DNA of 20,364 nucleotides from NCBI GenBank assembly GCA_003427395.1, contig BFEA01000236.1, positions 1,412,661 to 1,433,024 of the forward strand, given 5' to 3'. Source of the stretch: Chara braunii. Its lineage: Eukaryota > Streptophyta > Charophyceae > Charales > Characeae. Of this stretch, positions 1-7,911 are shown piece by piece (positions within the stretch are counted from its first letter, which is position 1; each line of letters begins with the position of its first letter). A program made the position numbers and the translations under genes. A model generated the notes under the pieces. That model made no database searches and was not told where the DNA came from. It worked only from the letters and a program-made list of their open reading frames with translations.

Positions 1-31
1 CTGCCTACGGTTTACCGGGCAGTTCTATTTG

Positions 32-34
<3 letters not shown>

Positions 35-99
<65 letters not shown>

Positions 100-110
100 T
101 ATAAATATAT
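35..110. repeat. (AT)n microsatellite
   Basis: An uninterrupted AT dinucleotide run of about 60 bases (35-95) passes into AT-rich degenerate sequence ending near 110. It cuts off the coding remnant lying to its right on the minus strand. The tract reads open in several frames as alternating Ile-Tyr, which is an artefact of the repeat and not protein. Confidence 0.97.
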
Positions 111-448
111 GTCTCATGTCCTTCACCGGGCCATTCATACCGCTCCTTCCTCTGCTTGAAACGGTGTTGTCCATGAGCATCCGCCATAAGGGCATCATCC
201 TCACCCGTCAAAAGAGCAAGTTTTATCCGCTCATCCAACCTCCACGACATATTTCGCTTTGTTTGAGATGGTGGGCGACCATTCGCAGGCCGCCCGGTCA
301 CCGTCTCAGCCGCTCCACCCTGGCTATGCACATCACCATGCTCGCCCATCGATTGTGCCGTCATGGGAACCACACTTCCCTACTCCGCCTGACCGTCATC
401 GTCACCTGGTTCAGAACCGTCGGTGCCGTCATCGTAAGGTGGGTCCAT
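110..448 (-). pseudogene. decayed trihelix/Myb-like DNA-binding protein fragment
   Basis: Read on the minus strand from an ATG at 448-446, one frame runs to the AT repeat with a single in-frame TAG at 382-380. It begins with an acidic Asp/Gly-rich stretch (about residues 1-22). A linker follows, then a basic and aromatic block: a Trp in MSWRLDERI, an Asp-rich GEDDALMADA, and FKQRKERYEW. This spacing of Trp, acidic and basic residues resembles the first half of plant trihelix (Myb_DNA-bind_4-like) domains, often found in transposon-associated plant ORFs; that link is from memory and is the weak point. The second half of the domain is missing because the frame enters the (AT)n tract. Seen: open frame, one stop, truncation. 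Inferred: family and pseudogene status. It could be a chance ORF. Confidence 0.35.
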
Positions 449-449
449 G

Positions 450-1500
450 CGCGTGCCAGGGGACATCGGCCTTGTGTTCGGCCAAGTCCACACAGCGTCC
501 GTGTCATCACCTACCGATGGAGACAAGGAAGTCCGCGTCCCGAACAATTGCCTCGTGCTCTTGCCGCATTGGGTAGACCACAACCTGCCACCCATGCCAC
601 GAAAAGCAAAACGAATGTTGCGCCCAGAAAGACTGGCGATGCGCCACCACCATGCCCGGGATTGTAACCGTTTGTGATTACGATGATAGTAGGACAGTCC
701 ACGCCAGAACAACATCGACACCCCCTGCAATGTGAATGTGTGGATGCAGTCGTGCCCTGTCCAATCACCACGTGCCCGGTGTTCCTGTGCCGTCGCTCTC
801 CAACACGACTGCGAACCTCCGCTTGTCGGTTCCACAATGGACGACCTCCACTGTACATCGGTTGTCTCGGCTACTGGACTACGACAGAAGGTGACGTGGA
901 TGCGTGTGGGACAACCATGACTGATGGAGCAAACGAGGGCAGCGACGACGACAACACCACGTCACCGCATCCATCGCCACGAAAAGAACCTTGCAAAGTT
1001 GCACGTCCAGGGATGACGAGAGGAGACTACAGCACCATCTGTACAACAGTGGAGGCATCCGTGTGCAACTGACGAAAACTGCAAAAAAAACGGCCGACTG
1101 ACGTGGCAGCACCACGGACAGAAGCCCCACGGCCAAAACATATGATAAGATGCAGTATCCGCATGGCAGATCGACCGTCCAACCGACGCTCGAACGGAGA
1201 AGACAGTCGTGGAGCAGGAACGACGACCGATTGTGACTGCACTCATGAACGACCCGCATGCAAATGCGTTGGCTTTCTTCTATCTTCCACTAACCACCCG
1301 CCTCAAGTACATGTGGTCGCGTTTTTAAAATTCGTTCGCCCACCGCCAAAATTCGAATTTCACGTTCCCGCCATCTATGGGTGTGTGGCGGGACCACGAC
1401 AGGGGACCACCATCTGCTACCACCAACGGCCCGTCCAAACGACTCGTGCGACACAAAATTCGACCGTAGTGTCTCGTCCTGGTCCAGCTTATAGTATGTG
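450..1500. other. no recognisable gene or repeat
   Basis: Moderately GC-rich sequence with several overlapping ORFs of 60-150 codons on both strands, none with a recognisable motif or consistent start. A 7-bp inverted repeat (CCCGCCA at 1367-1373, TGGCGGG at 1386-1392) is the only local structure I noted. It may be the diverged upstream part of the gene or transposon that gave the trihelix-like fragment at 110-448, but nothing in it proves this. Confidence 0.5.
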
Positions 1501-1524
1501 CCGCCTGTGAACTGCACCACACCT

Positions 1525-1790
1525 TGCTGGTCCTCCATGCCAACGGTTGGCGCTTTGCCCTCCCCAGCCAGAAAGAGGGCACTTTGGAAAAGGAGTGCCG
1601 GTTTCTGGCACAGACTTTCCCAGCCGCCAGCCATGTAGAAACAATGCCACCACGGTTTTCAGGATACCAGTGGGGTCTGCAACCCACGTTCGCATACCTC
1701 AAATGCACTTCCCGGCGGCCTGGTGGGGTCCGAAATCGACCTTACACGCCTTCCAGCCGCCGGCCATGGGTCCAGGCCTAAGGCTGCAAA
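1525..1790 (+). repeat. dispersed repeat, copy 1
   Basis: This segment aligns collinearly with 2258-2525 at an offset of about 733 bp. Shared landmarks in order are: GATGCCAACGGYTGGCG-like sequence; TTTTGCCCTCCC-like; TTTGGAAAAG; CAGCCATGTAGAAACA; CCAGTGGGGTC or CAGTGGGGTCCGAAAT; and an end block GCCGGCCA(T/G)G(G/T)GTCCA followed by (A)GGCCT(A)AGGC. The end block is the inverted terminal motif described at 1969-2517. The two copies are clearly diverged, with many substitutions and small indels. No coding capacity is apparent. Confidence 0.75.
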
Positions 1791-1968
1791 GGGAGAACTT
1801 TGGTCTGGGGATGGGGCCTCGCTCCAGTACTCTCGAATGGGCAAAATGAGAGTGAATCTTTAGCGGGAATATGGAAGGGGGGGGGCTATTTGGGTCCTAA
1901 TACACAGGCCTAAGACGGCCTGACCTCGCCCCAAAGCGACCGAGAGGAAACTAGGATGTTCCTGATCT

Positions 1969-2517
1969 AAGGCTTGGACCCCATTGGCCGGCGGCTGGAA
2001 AAGGAAAGAAGCCGCAAAAAGTTGGCCAACGTTGGTGGAAACTTTTTGGCACGTTTCGTGAATACCACACCGCCAATTTCTGCCAATGTTTTGCAAACGA
2101 CCTCGCTTACCATTTTAGGAAACCCGAGAGGGGTCCCTCCCGAAAAGAAAAGCATGGATGGCCTGCATAGACCAGCAGACATGCTAGCCTTTCAGGTTGG
2201 CTTCTGTTGTTTCGGCCTGAACCAAACGTATGTCCGCGACGCCCATTCAATGCACCATTCTTCGCTGGGCTCCGATGCCAACGGCTGGCGTTTTGCCCTC
2301 CCTACCCTATTGCGGGGCGTTTTGGAAAAGAGCGCCGACCGCGGGTGGAGACTTTTCCAGCTGCCAGCCATGTAGAAACACGTCTGGCGGTGTTTTGGAA
2401 ATGGCAGTGTGGTCTGGTATCGAGGTAGGCAGACCTCCAAAAACTTCCTGGTGGCCCAGTGGGGTCCGAAATTGTCCTTCCACGCCAGTCGCCGGCCAGT
2501 GGAGTCCAAGCCTTAGG
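1969..2517. mobile_element. non-autonomous TIR element (MITE-like)
   Basis: The left end reads CTAAGGCTTGGACCCCATTG and continues GCCGGCGGCTGG. The right end, reverse-complemented, reads CTAAGGCTTGGACTCCACTG and continues GCCGGCGACTGG. This makes terminal inverted repeats of about 30 bp with a few mismatches around a body of roughly 550 bp. The body holds a long-stem inverted repeat (CAAAAAGTT at 2015-2023 with AACTTTTTG at 2040-2048) around the palindrome CCAACGTTGG (2026-2035). No transposase is encoded. I could not define a target-site duplication because both flanks are other copies of the same family, so the superfamily is open. Confidence 0.6.
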
Positions 2518-2525
2518 CTTGGACT
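2258..2525 (+). repeat. dispersed repeat, copy 2
   Basis: Second copy of the repeat at 1525-1790, in the same orientation, forming the right half of the TIR element 1969-2517. Copy 1 is thus probably the right half of an older, partly deleted element of the same family. Copy 2 keeps the CAGCCATGTAGAAACA block and the terminal GCCGGCCAGTGGAGTCC block. Confidence 0.75.
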
Positions 2526-2532
2526 CCACTGG
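2496..2532. repeat. perfect 18-bp palindrome at element junction
   Basis: CCAGTGGAGTCCAAGCCT (2496-2513), one T, then its exact reverse complement (2515-2532). It is where the right terminus of the element 1969-2517 meets the left terminus of a second element in the same orientation. The palindrome is therefore two abutting terminal inverted repeats. In single-stranded form it would be a very stable hairpin. Confidence 0.95.
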
Positions 2533-2960
2533 CTGGGGTAGCTGGCCGCCAACCTTTGGAAGAAATGTTTTGAGACCCCACTGCTGGTGGCAAATGCAAG
2601 CACTTTTGTTTCCACTCTGCCTACCTCCACTTTCATAGCACACCAACCAATTCCCATGCCTCCTTTCCGCACGGGGTGGCTGGTACGCTGGCCAACGTCT
2701 AGAGTCCGCCAACATACCAGCCATCCCGTGTGGAAAGGAGGCACGAAGATTGGTTGGTGTGCTGAAAAAGGGGAGGCCAACTTGCCCGAAAAGGCAAGTC
2801 TTCCTTATCAGATAGCAAAAAAATTGGGAAGTGCCAAAAATTGTTGTGGCAATGGAGTCTCATTTTGCTTGCCCATTCCTGTCGGCTACGATTTGTGCTG
2901 GCGGATGCTTTCCTGGCCACAAGCCACCACCAGCCAGTGGGCTCCCTCCCTAAGTCCTGG
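2515..2960. mobile_element. second TIR element of the same family, degenerate
   Basis: It starts with AGGCTTGGACTCCACTGGCT and appears to end near 2925-2960 with CCAGCCAGTGGGCTCC and CTAAG, a degenerate inverted match to its start. It contains the large hairpin 2637-2763. No coding capacity. The right boundary is approximate and the element may be a deletion derivative. Confidence 0.4.
2637..2763. repeat. 127-bp near-perfect inverted repeat (foldback)
   Basis: The left arm starts AGCACACCAACCAAT and the right arm ends ATTGGTTGGTGTGCT. The two arms match through the centre at 2700/2701 (core TCTAGA at 2698-2703) with mismatches at roughly one position in eight. There is essentially no loop, so it is a foldback or hairpin structure. 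A transcript would form one long imperfect stem of about 60 bp, similar in form to a young plant miRNA or siRNA precursor. No expression evidence is available. Confidence 0.95.
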
Positions 2961-3027
2961 ACACTCTCCTCCCTACCATACCCTTGCAGCCTACCATGGC
3001 TGCCGACTGGAACCGAGTGCCCTGCTT

Positions 3028-3245
3028 CTGGAGGGGGATATGAGGGGGAGGTGCTGAGAGAGATGACAAAGGGGGAGGTGAGGGGGAGAGATAGGGGGGT
3101 GATGGGGTTAGTGGGGTTGCAGGGGAGTGGTAGGCCTGAAGGATTTAGCAACTTGAAGGGTAGAGGAGGGGCGGAGGGGGGTTGAAATGTTGGGTCGGGT
3201 TTTGGTGATGGGGTAGGTGGTGGGCGCAAAGAAGAGGGATGGGGG
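3028..3245 (+). other. G-rich strand with G-quadruplex potential
   Basis: About 200 bases with strong G/purine bias on the plus strand. At 3071-3116 five runs of four to six G are separated by loops of 6, 7, 4 and 5 bases, which satisfies the usual G3+N1-7 rule. More G runs lie on either side (3033-3050, 3165-3181, 3210-3245). No gene function is implied. The tract ends just before a 7-bp hairpin (GGCTCTT at 3251-3257, AAGAGCC at 3265-3271). Confidence 0.8.
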
Positions 3246-3490
3246 GTGTGGGCTCTTTCACGTCAAGAGCCAGGGAGAGATTACCAGTTTGCCCTCATGG
3301 ATGACTGCCGCCAGTTGGTTGTCCCTGACCCATGTGACCAAGAACCAATGTCTGCCTCTGCTCGACAAGCCTCTTACTGTCTGCCTGAGCCAATCTACGA
3401 GAATCATTGTCCTGCAACAGAAAAATTCCCACGAGAAGTGAAAGTTGAAAAAACATTCCAAAAAGAAAAAATTCTTCGTAGTTATAAATT

Positions 3491-3908
3491 ATCATTCTAA
3501 TGTTCGTCCAATTCTAAAATTTCCAGTTTTATTTGATAAATTCTTGTCTAAATATGAGCTTTCCCTTTCAATTACATCTATTTCTTCAAAATGGAATGAA
3601 AGTCTAAACGAGTTTATGAAATGTTTTAATTAAATTTTCATTCTACTACAACAAATATCTTATAATTTAGATTGGATTAATCTATTTATGAATGAAAATC
3701 CGTACTTAGAATAAGAGTCCAATTAAAATATTTCATGAACTCATCCATACTTTCATTCCATCTCTAGCATGTAGTCCAAATAAGAAGGGATACCCGATTA
3801 TTGGAATGAAAGTTTGCAAGTAAGATGAAAAATTTTAAAATTGGAATGACATTTTTTAAGAAGGAATAAAAATTTAAAATTTAGATTGTAATTTTACTAT
3901 AGAATGAT
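3491..3908. mobile_element. AT-rich MITE-like element
   Basis: It is bounded by ATCATTCTA (3491-3499) and its inverse TAGAATGAT (3900-3908). Inside is a second, longer inverted repeat: ATGGAATGAAAGT (3591-3603) against ACTTTCATTCCAT (3749-3761), with matching sequence continuing inward for about 45 bp on each side (GAGTTYATGAAAT then TTTTAATT). The repeated GGAATGA/TCATTCC theme is common in plant hAT- and Harbinger-type MITEs. The right end coincides with the last codon of the decayed LINE frame, so it probably inserted at or beside that element's 3' end. No clear target duplication was seen. Confidence 0.55.
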
Positions 3909-5250
3909 TATTTAATTCTAGAAATTTTTTCCGTTGTGATCCAAAATTTGATTTTTAGGATCAGGGCGAAGTCTGTTGTCCACTTCCGCTTGAAAAGGAC
4001 ATTCAAGTTGTTCTGATTCTCCCAGATAGTCCCTATGATGATGGATAGGATAGCCTGAGCTATGTATCCCCTCCCAGTGTGCTTGAACCACATGTCTGGT
4101 ATGCAGCCCTAAAGGGCCCACACCTCGTCCGAGGGCATCAGAGGGCCCACGAATCAAGCCCATTGTTGTTCCCACCATTGGATACGTTTAGATGTCGGGG
4201 AGGCCCCAAAGAGGTGTGCAAGTGTTTTCTCTTATCTGCTACCGCAGCGTTCGCATTTCGTTTTAATCTTCATTCCTGTTTCGAACAAACGTGTAGAACA
4301 GGGGACAACGACATGCAAAAGAAGCCAAAGGAGGCATGCGAGCTCTTGGGATAGTAGTGTTGGCAATTGCGCCCAAAGGGTTCGGAGTTCCCCTTCTGTG
4401 ACTCGGTGGGTCTGCGTAGCTTATTTGTTTAAGGAGAGCGCTACTGCGGTTCGAAGGTCACGGTCTTCGTCCTTAGAGAGGGGTGTCCTGCCCAAATATA
4501 TTTGAAATTCGTGAAGGAAGACTCTGCGTCATGGCGATGGTTCCCAGCAGTGTCCCTAGGGGTCGATCCGAAGCTGGTGTAGCGGTGTTCCGTTGGCTAA
4601 GAGGTCATAGGTAGTGATGCCTCTGATGATGTTGGTGTATACCTAGAAAGTCTACAAGCCTTGAGTTGAGGACACAACAATGTCTCCATGGAGCTGAGGT
4701 CGTGTGGGGTGCTTTGGATCGGTGGAGCGTGCCCATTCTTGGGCGACCCATGTTCCCTCATCTAGTTGTTATAGGATCCGTATCGCGGATCGCTCCTCTC
4801 CGCTGGTCGTGTCTCGGTACCATTCTTCCTCTGTTGGTGAGACCACGTGAAGAAGCTTATTCCAGTGGACAAGGGTAACCGATATCAGCTGTTGGGCTCT
4901 CTCAGAGATTAGTTGTAGCCTTCCCTGTTTCCGTTTGAGTGTGTCTGTTTTGAGCCACTCCTTTGCTTTCCCATCCTAGAGGTCTTCTACTACCCTGGTT
5001 ACTCCCCTCTCTGTCCATCGCCTGCGGAAGGAGCCTGATGCTGCAATGGCAGTGAACTGCTTGCCATGCTCATTCTGAATTTTTGCATTATCGAAAAGGA
5101 GTTGTTTCAAAACTTCATGTTTGGTGGTTGGTTGCTTTGTGGGGGGGGGGGATGAGAGCAAATCATGCTGTCCAGTAGGCTCCTGCCACTTGGGAGTTTA
5201 GTTGTCAGCGCAGGTACGAGGGCATGAATACTACATACCATATGTCCTCC
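3908..5250 (-). pseudogene. 3' part of a LINE (non-LTR retrotransposon), zf-RVT region
   Basis: On the minus strand one frame runs from about 5161 to a final TAA at 3910-3908. About ten in-frame stops (TAG, TAA and TGA) interrupt it, but no frameshift is needed over more than 1 kb. The frame carries the hallmark of the zinc-binding region at the C-terminal side of plant LINE reverse transcriptases: LLWLLLHVVVP, then TRLFETG, then CERCG, then a stop, EKTLAHLF. The expected final Cys ligand is replaced (GAS). Further on, IIGTIWENQNN fits the Trp-containing helix seen after this motif. Upstream of 5161 the reading shifts frame at an 11-base G tract (5141-5151) and continues as KLPSGRSLLDSM. The catalytic RT core is absent, so this is a truncated dead copy. 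Family assignment is by motif memory. Confidence 0.7.
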
Positions 5251-6193
5251 TTCCTTGTGAGTGACAGTTCTTGTTGTAGCACGTTGTCGAGCGAATCAGT
5301 CTCGCGCATGGCGGGACTCCCCCGGCCGCTGTCGGGGCGCCGGGGTTTTTTCGTGGAATTGAAGGACTTGACAAGAATGACGTTGCCAAAGTTGTTCAGA
5401 CAGACCTATGACCGGTAGACTTAATTTTTTTTTTTTTAAGCTAAACGTCGCTGACGTCCGACTGAAACAGTGGTAACCAGTGGTGTGACCACTAATCACG
5501 GCATCTAACGGAGCTATGGAATAGTTTGGGCGAGGGACTACTAGGATTATACCTACCCTACCTAAGAAGGTGGCGCGTGGCGGTAGGCCGCACGATTCAG
5601 GGCCTAAGTGCGTTCAAAGTGGCGACCTTACCGGAGGCCGCGACGAGAGGTAAGTAGGAAGTTTTTTTTTTTTTTTTTAGGACCATGGGCGTCCGCACCA
5701 AGGGCTGAAATGAATGGCACGGTAGCCGCACGGTGCGGCAAGCGTAGGGCTCGCCAACCAGCCACCCAGCGTGCAGCCATCCAGAGTGCAGCCAGCCGGC
5801 CAGCAACCAGCCTGCAGCCAGTCGACCAGCAATCAGCCAGCAACCAGCTAGCCGCAGATTGAAGCAGTAGAAGTTCGCTGGCCTGGATGGCAGCCTTATG
5901 GGCTCTGTAACCCTTCATATATGTGGGCTGCTCTCATCCCTATATGAGATAGGAGGTAGCCCAGTAGGTACAACTACCAAACTTTTACCCGCAGATTCCG
6001 GGATCGAGCCGGCGATAAGCAGTCTGGGCTAGCTCCTTTTCCTTTGGAGCTGCCCACTGCACCAGCATGAAGCACAGTTATGCTCGGCCGCAAGATCATC
6101 AAATCTCACGACCGGGAATGGCCGTCTGGCTGCAGCTTGACCCTTGCGCAAGGATGACACACATAAATCGAGAAATGGTCCAAAATGCCGGTA

Positions 6194-6238
6194 GGGATTT
6201 GAACCCGGGTCTGTACCTCGATGTGCCATAGCAGGCCA
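6194..6238 (-). promoter_or_regulatory. tRNA-like Pol III internal promoter (left arm copy)
   Basis: On the minus strand an A-box-like TGGCCTGCTATGG (6238-6226) is followed, 33 bases start to start, by GGGTTCAAATCCC (6206-6194), a near-consensus B box. This is the arrangement found in tRNA genes and tRNA-derived SINEs. No complete cloverleaf could be drawn, so it is a SINE head or relic. The artefactual duplicate at 6563-6879 repeats only the A-box half, because it begins just beyond the B box. Confidence 0.45.
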
Positions 6239-6524
6239 CGATGGGACGTGACCGTTGGCAAAGCCGGCGTAATAAAAAAAAAAGGAAAACAGTCTTTGCA
6301 GACTGTGTGGGAGCACAAAAGCTCCCACTTCGTCTTGGAGACTGTGTGGGAGCACAAAGACTCCCACTTCGTTTTGGACAGATGATTGCGGCCGCGAGAT
6401 CTTGAAATCTCGTGGCCCACAGTTCACACACGGAAAGCAAGAGGGGGTTGGAGTTGAGTGGAGAGAGAGAGAGAGAGAAATGGGAGGATGGGGAGAGATG
6501 GACCTGTTCCTCTCGACCTGCCAG
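6208..6524 (+). repeat. segment duplicated by tagmentation artefact, first copy
   Basis: 317 bp, identical base for base to 6563-6879 at an offset of 355, including the A10 tract near 6274. In the true genome this sequence is presumably present once in the left arm. Confidence 0.95.
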
Positions 6525-6562
6525 CTGTCTCTTATACACATCTAGATGTGTATAAGAGACAG
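6525..6562. other. Tn5 mosaic-end pair (Nextera-type adapter) inside the assembly
   Basis: CTGTCTCTTATACACATCT (6525-6543) is followed directly by AGATGTGTATAAGAGACAG (6544-6562). These are two complete 19-bp hyperactive Tn5 mosaic ends head to head. The mosaic end is an engineered hybrid of the natural outside and inside ends, used in tagmentation libraries. It yields the familiar contaminant peptides MCIRD and SYTHLDVYKRQ when translated. This is library DNA, not genome. Confidence 0.99.
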
Positions 6563-6879
6563 GGTCTGTACCTCGATGTGCCATAGCAGGCCACGATGGG
6601 ACGTGACCGTTGGCAAAGCCGGCGTAATAAAAAAAAAAGGAAAACAGTCTTTGCAGACTGTGTGGGAGCACAAAAGCTCCCACTTCGTCTTGGAGACTGT
6701 GTGGGAGCACAAAGACTCCCACTTCGTTTTGGACAGATGATTGCGGCCGCGAGATCTTGAAATCTCGTGGCCCACAGTTCACACACGGAAAGCAAGAGGG
6801 GGTTGGAGTTGAGTGGAGAGAGAGAGAGAGAGAAATGGGAGGATGGGGAGAGATGGACCTGTTCCTCTCGACCTGCCAG
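6563..6879 (+). repeat. artefactual second copy of 6208-6524
   Basis: Perfect copy, with genomic sequence resuming at 6880. Two library fragments overlapping by 317 bp seem to have been joined end to end through their adapters. Removing 6525-6879 should restore the native sequence. Confidence 0.93.
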
Positions 6880-6904
6880 CTGCCTCCCCGTTGTTAGGGG
6901 GGGT

Positions 6905-6942
6905 AAAAAAAAAAAAAAAAAAAAAACAACAACAACAACAAC
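6905..6942 (+). repeat. A22 followed by (CAA)5
   Basis: A 22-base A run passes into five CAA units. The matching place in the right arm (11100-11160) is an irregular T/C-rich stretch instead, so this is one of the few spots where the two arms differ greatly. This fits expansion of a simple repeat after the copies separated. Confidence 0.9.
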
Positions 6943-7342
6943 GAAAAACGGGATCTGAGTTTTTCTGAGAAACTGTATTTTTTTTAGTTTGCGCCACTAT
7001 TTTTTGGTGGCACAAAACAATTTTGTTGACCTCGATTTTGTTTCTGTAGGTAGTCAGGCACCTAGGCCATGTGCATGATTTGTTTTAGATTTTTTTATGT
7101 AGCGAATATTTTTCTAAAATTCGTCAAAGTCGGGGTACTTTTTGCACCCCGCTCTGAGCCTGTCGGGATTTGAACTTGTGAATTTTCACGAGTTCTTTCC
7201 CTACCTCTCCCAATCTGACAACTGCCATCTCCGTTTTCAGGGGAGGGCAGGGGAGAAAAGAGAAAAAGAAGATAAAAGGGAAAAGGGAAAAGCCACGACC
7301 ACGAATGTGGCCGCTGCTATGATCAGATACAGGCCAAACTGA

Positions 7343-7601
7343 CCTGAATGTGACTCAGGCCAGAGGGTGGGGAAATGAAGGGGTAATGAGGGGAACTTGG
7401 CTGGAAACAGCCATTTTCCCGCTGAACCTGGACTCAGTGTGGGGCTGAGTGCAGGGAAAAGGGAAAAAAAGAGGAGGGCAGTTGAGTACAACTGCCACCC
7501 TAAGTATGTGGCTGAGGTGAGACAGCCTCAGTCCGTTGATCTGACTCAGATCAACGGCCCCAGGCAAGTGACGAATTTTGCCTGGGGGCAGCTGAGGCTG
7601 C
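7343..7601. ncRNA. array of eight consecutive stem-loops (candidate structured RNA or foldback DNA)
   Basis: Eight inverted repeats follow one another in 259 bases. H1 CCTGA/TCAGG (7343-7359). H2 TGGCTG-GAAA-CAGCCA inside GGGAA/TTCCC (7391-7420). H3 CCTG-g-ACTCAG with CTGAGT-g-CAGG (7427-7455). H4 GGCAGTTG-AGTA-CAACTGCC (7477-7496). H5 CTGAGG/CCTCAG plus two outer pairs (7510-7533). H6 CCGTTGATCT-GACTC-AGATCAACGG (7533-7557). H7 CCCCAGGCAA with TTGCCTGGGG (7558-7587). H8 GCAGC-TGAG-GCTGC (7588-7601). H5 to H8 abut without spacers. The stems differ in sequence, so this is not a tandem repeat. H2 has a GNRA tetraloop. The array lies just inside the left arm and has no counterpart inside the right arm. 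Strand and transcription are unknown; the ncRNA label is an inference from structure. Confidence 0.5.
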
Positions 7602-7645
7602 TGATGCCCTCCTCAACCACTACAAAAGAGGCAGTTGTCCCCCTG

Positions 7646-7687
7646 CTGCCTCACACTTGCCTCCAACTGCCTCACACTTGCCTCCAG
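7646..7687 (+). repeat. 21-bp tandem repeat, two copies
   Basis: CTGCCTCACACTTGCCTCCA plus one base, repeated exactly twice apart from the last base, then a partial third copy (CTGCCTG). TTGCCTC recurs again near 7710. It lies between the stem-loop array and the 54-bp minisatellite. Confidence 0.9.
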
Positions 7688-7911
7688 CTGCCTGTGTGCG
7701 ACAACACACTTGCCTCATTGCTGGAGTGCTGGAGAGGAGGCAGGAGTGCTGCCGGCGGAGCTGGAGGACTGCAGAGGAGCGGAGCGACGAAGGAGGAGAC
7801 AACCATAGCCTTGGCTGGAACACTCTGCTCCACCCCTTGGCAGGCCGGTTTCTGGTGGGACTCTGCGGCAGCGTGGTGAGGAGCGGCAGCGGAGCGATGG
7901 GGAGCACGACA

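Larger units (their letters stand above)
5352..7295 (+). repeat. large inverted repeat, left arm
   Basis: This segment matches the reverse complement of 10757-12378 along its whole length. In a 240-bp stretch checked by eye (from the ACCGGTAGACTTAA block near 5411) only about ten differences appear, so identity is about 95%. The outer end is near CGTGGAATTGAAGG (5354) and the inner end near GGGAAAAGCCA (7295). Weaker similarity (TGTCGGG, GCCGGGG) reaches a little further out with deletions. The 1.9 kb length includes the 355-bp tagmentation artefact; the real arm is about 1.6 kb. Contents: GCTGG-rich low-complexity sequence, A/T tracts, a tRNA-like promoter on the minus strand, two 39-bp hairpin units, a (GA)n tract and many short inverted repeats. 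No ORF looks conserved. It is either one composite retroposon present twice in opposite orientation or the long TIR of a bigger element. Confidence 0.9.

Noticed and set aside
29-110. Ile-Tyr repeat ORFs on both strands
   Set aside because: Translation of the (AT)n microsatellite.
3246-3500. 84-codon ORF with balanced composition
   Set aside because: Reads plausibly like protein but has no recognisable motif, and its 3' end runs into the MITE-like element; not enough to call a gene.
4621-4655. CTGATGA followed 16 bases later by GAAA, resembling a hammerhead ribozyme core
   Set aside because: The bases between do not form a proper stem II, no stem I or III pairing was found, and the site lies within the antisense of the LINE frame.
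5935-6010. Possible second tRNA-like unit (TAGCCCAGTAGG plus GGGATCGAGCC)
   Set aside because: The boxes are about 41-44 bases apart, the B box is poor and no cloverleaf forms; too weak to list as a feature.
6525-6562. Natural IS50/Tn5 insertion
   Set aside because: Only the engineered mosaic ends are present, with no transposase or cargo and with long perfect flanking duplications instead of the 9-bp natural target duplication.
6029-6795. Minus-strand ORFs up to 227 codons
   Set aside because: They run through the Tn5 adapter and the false duplication and contain the known contaminant peptides MCIRD and SYTHLDVYKRQ.
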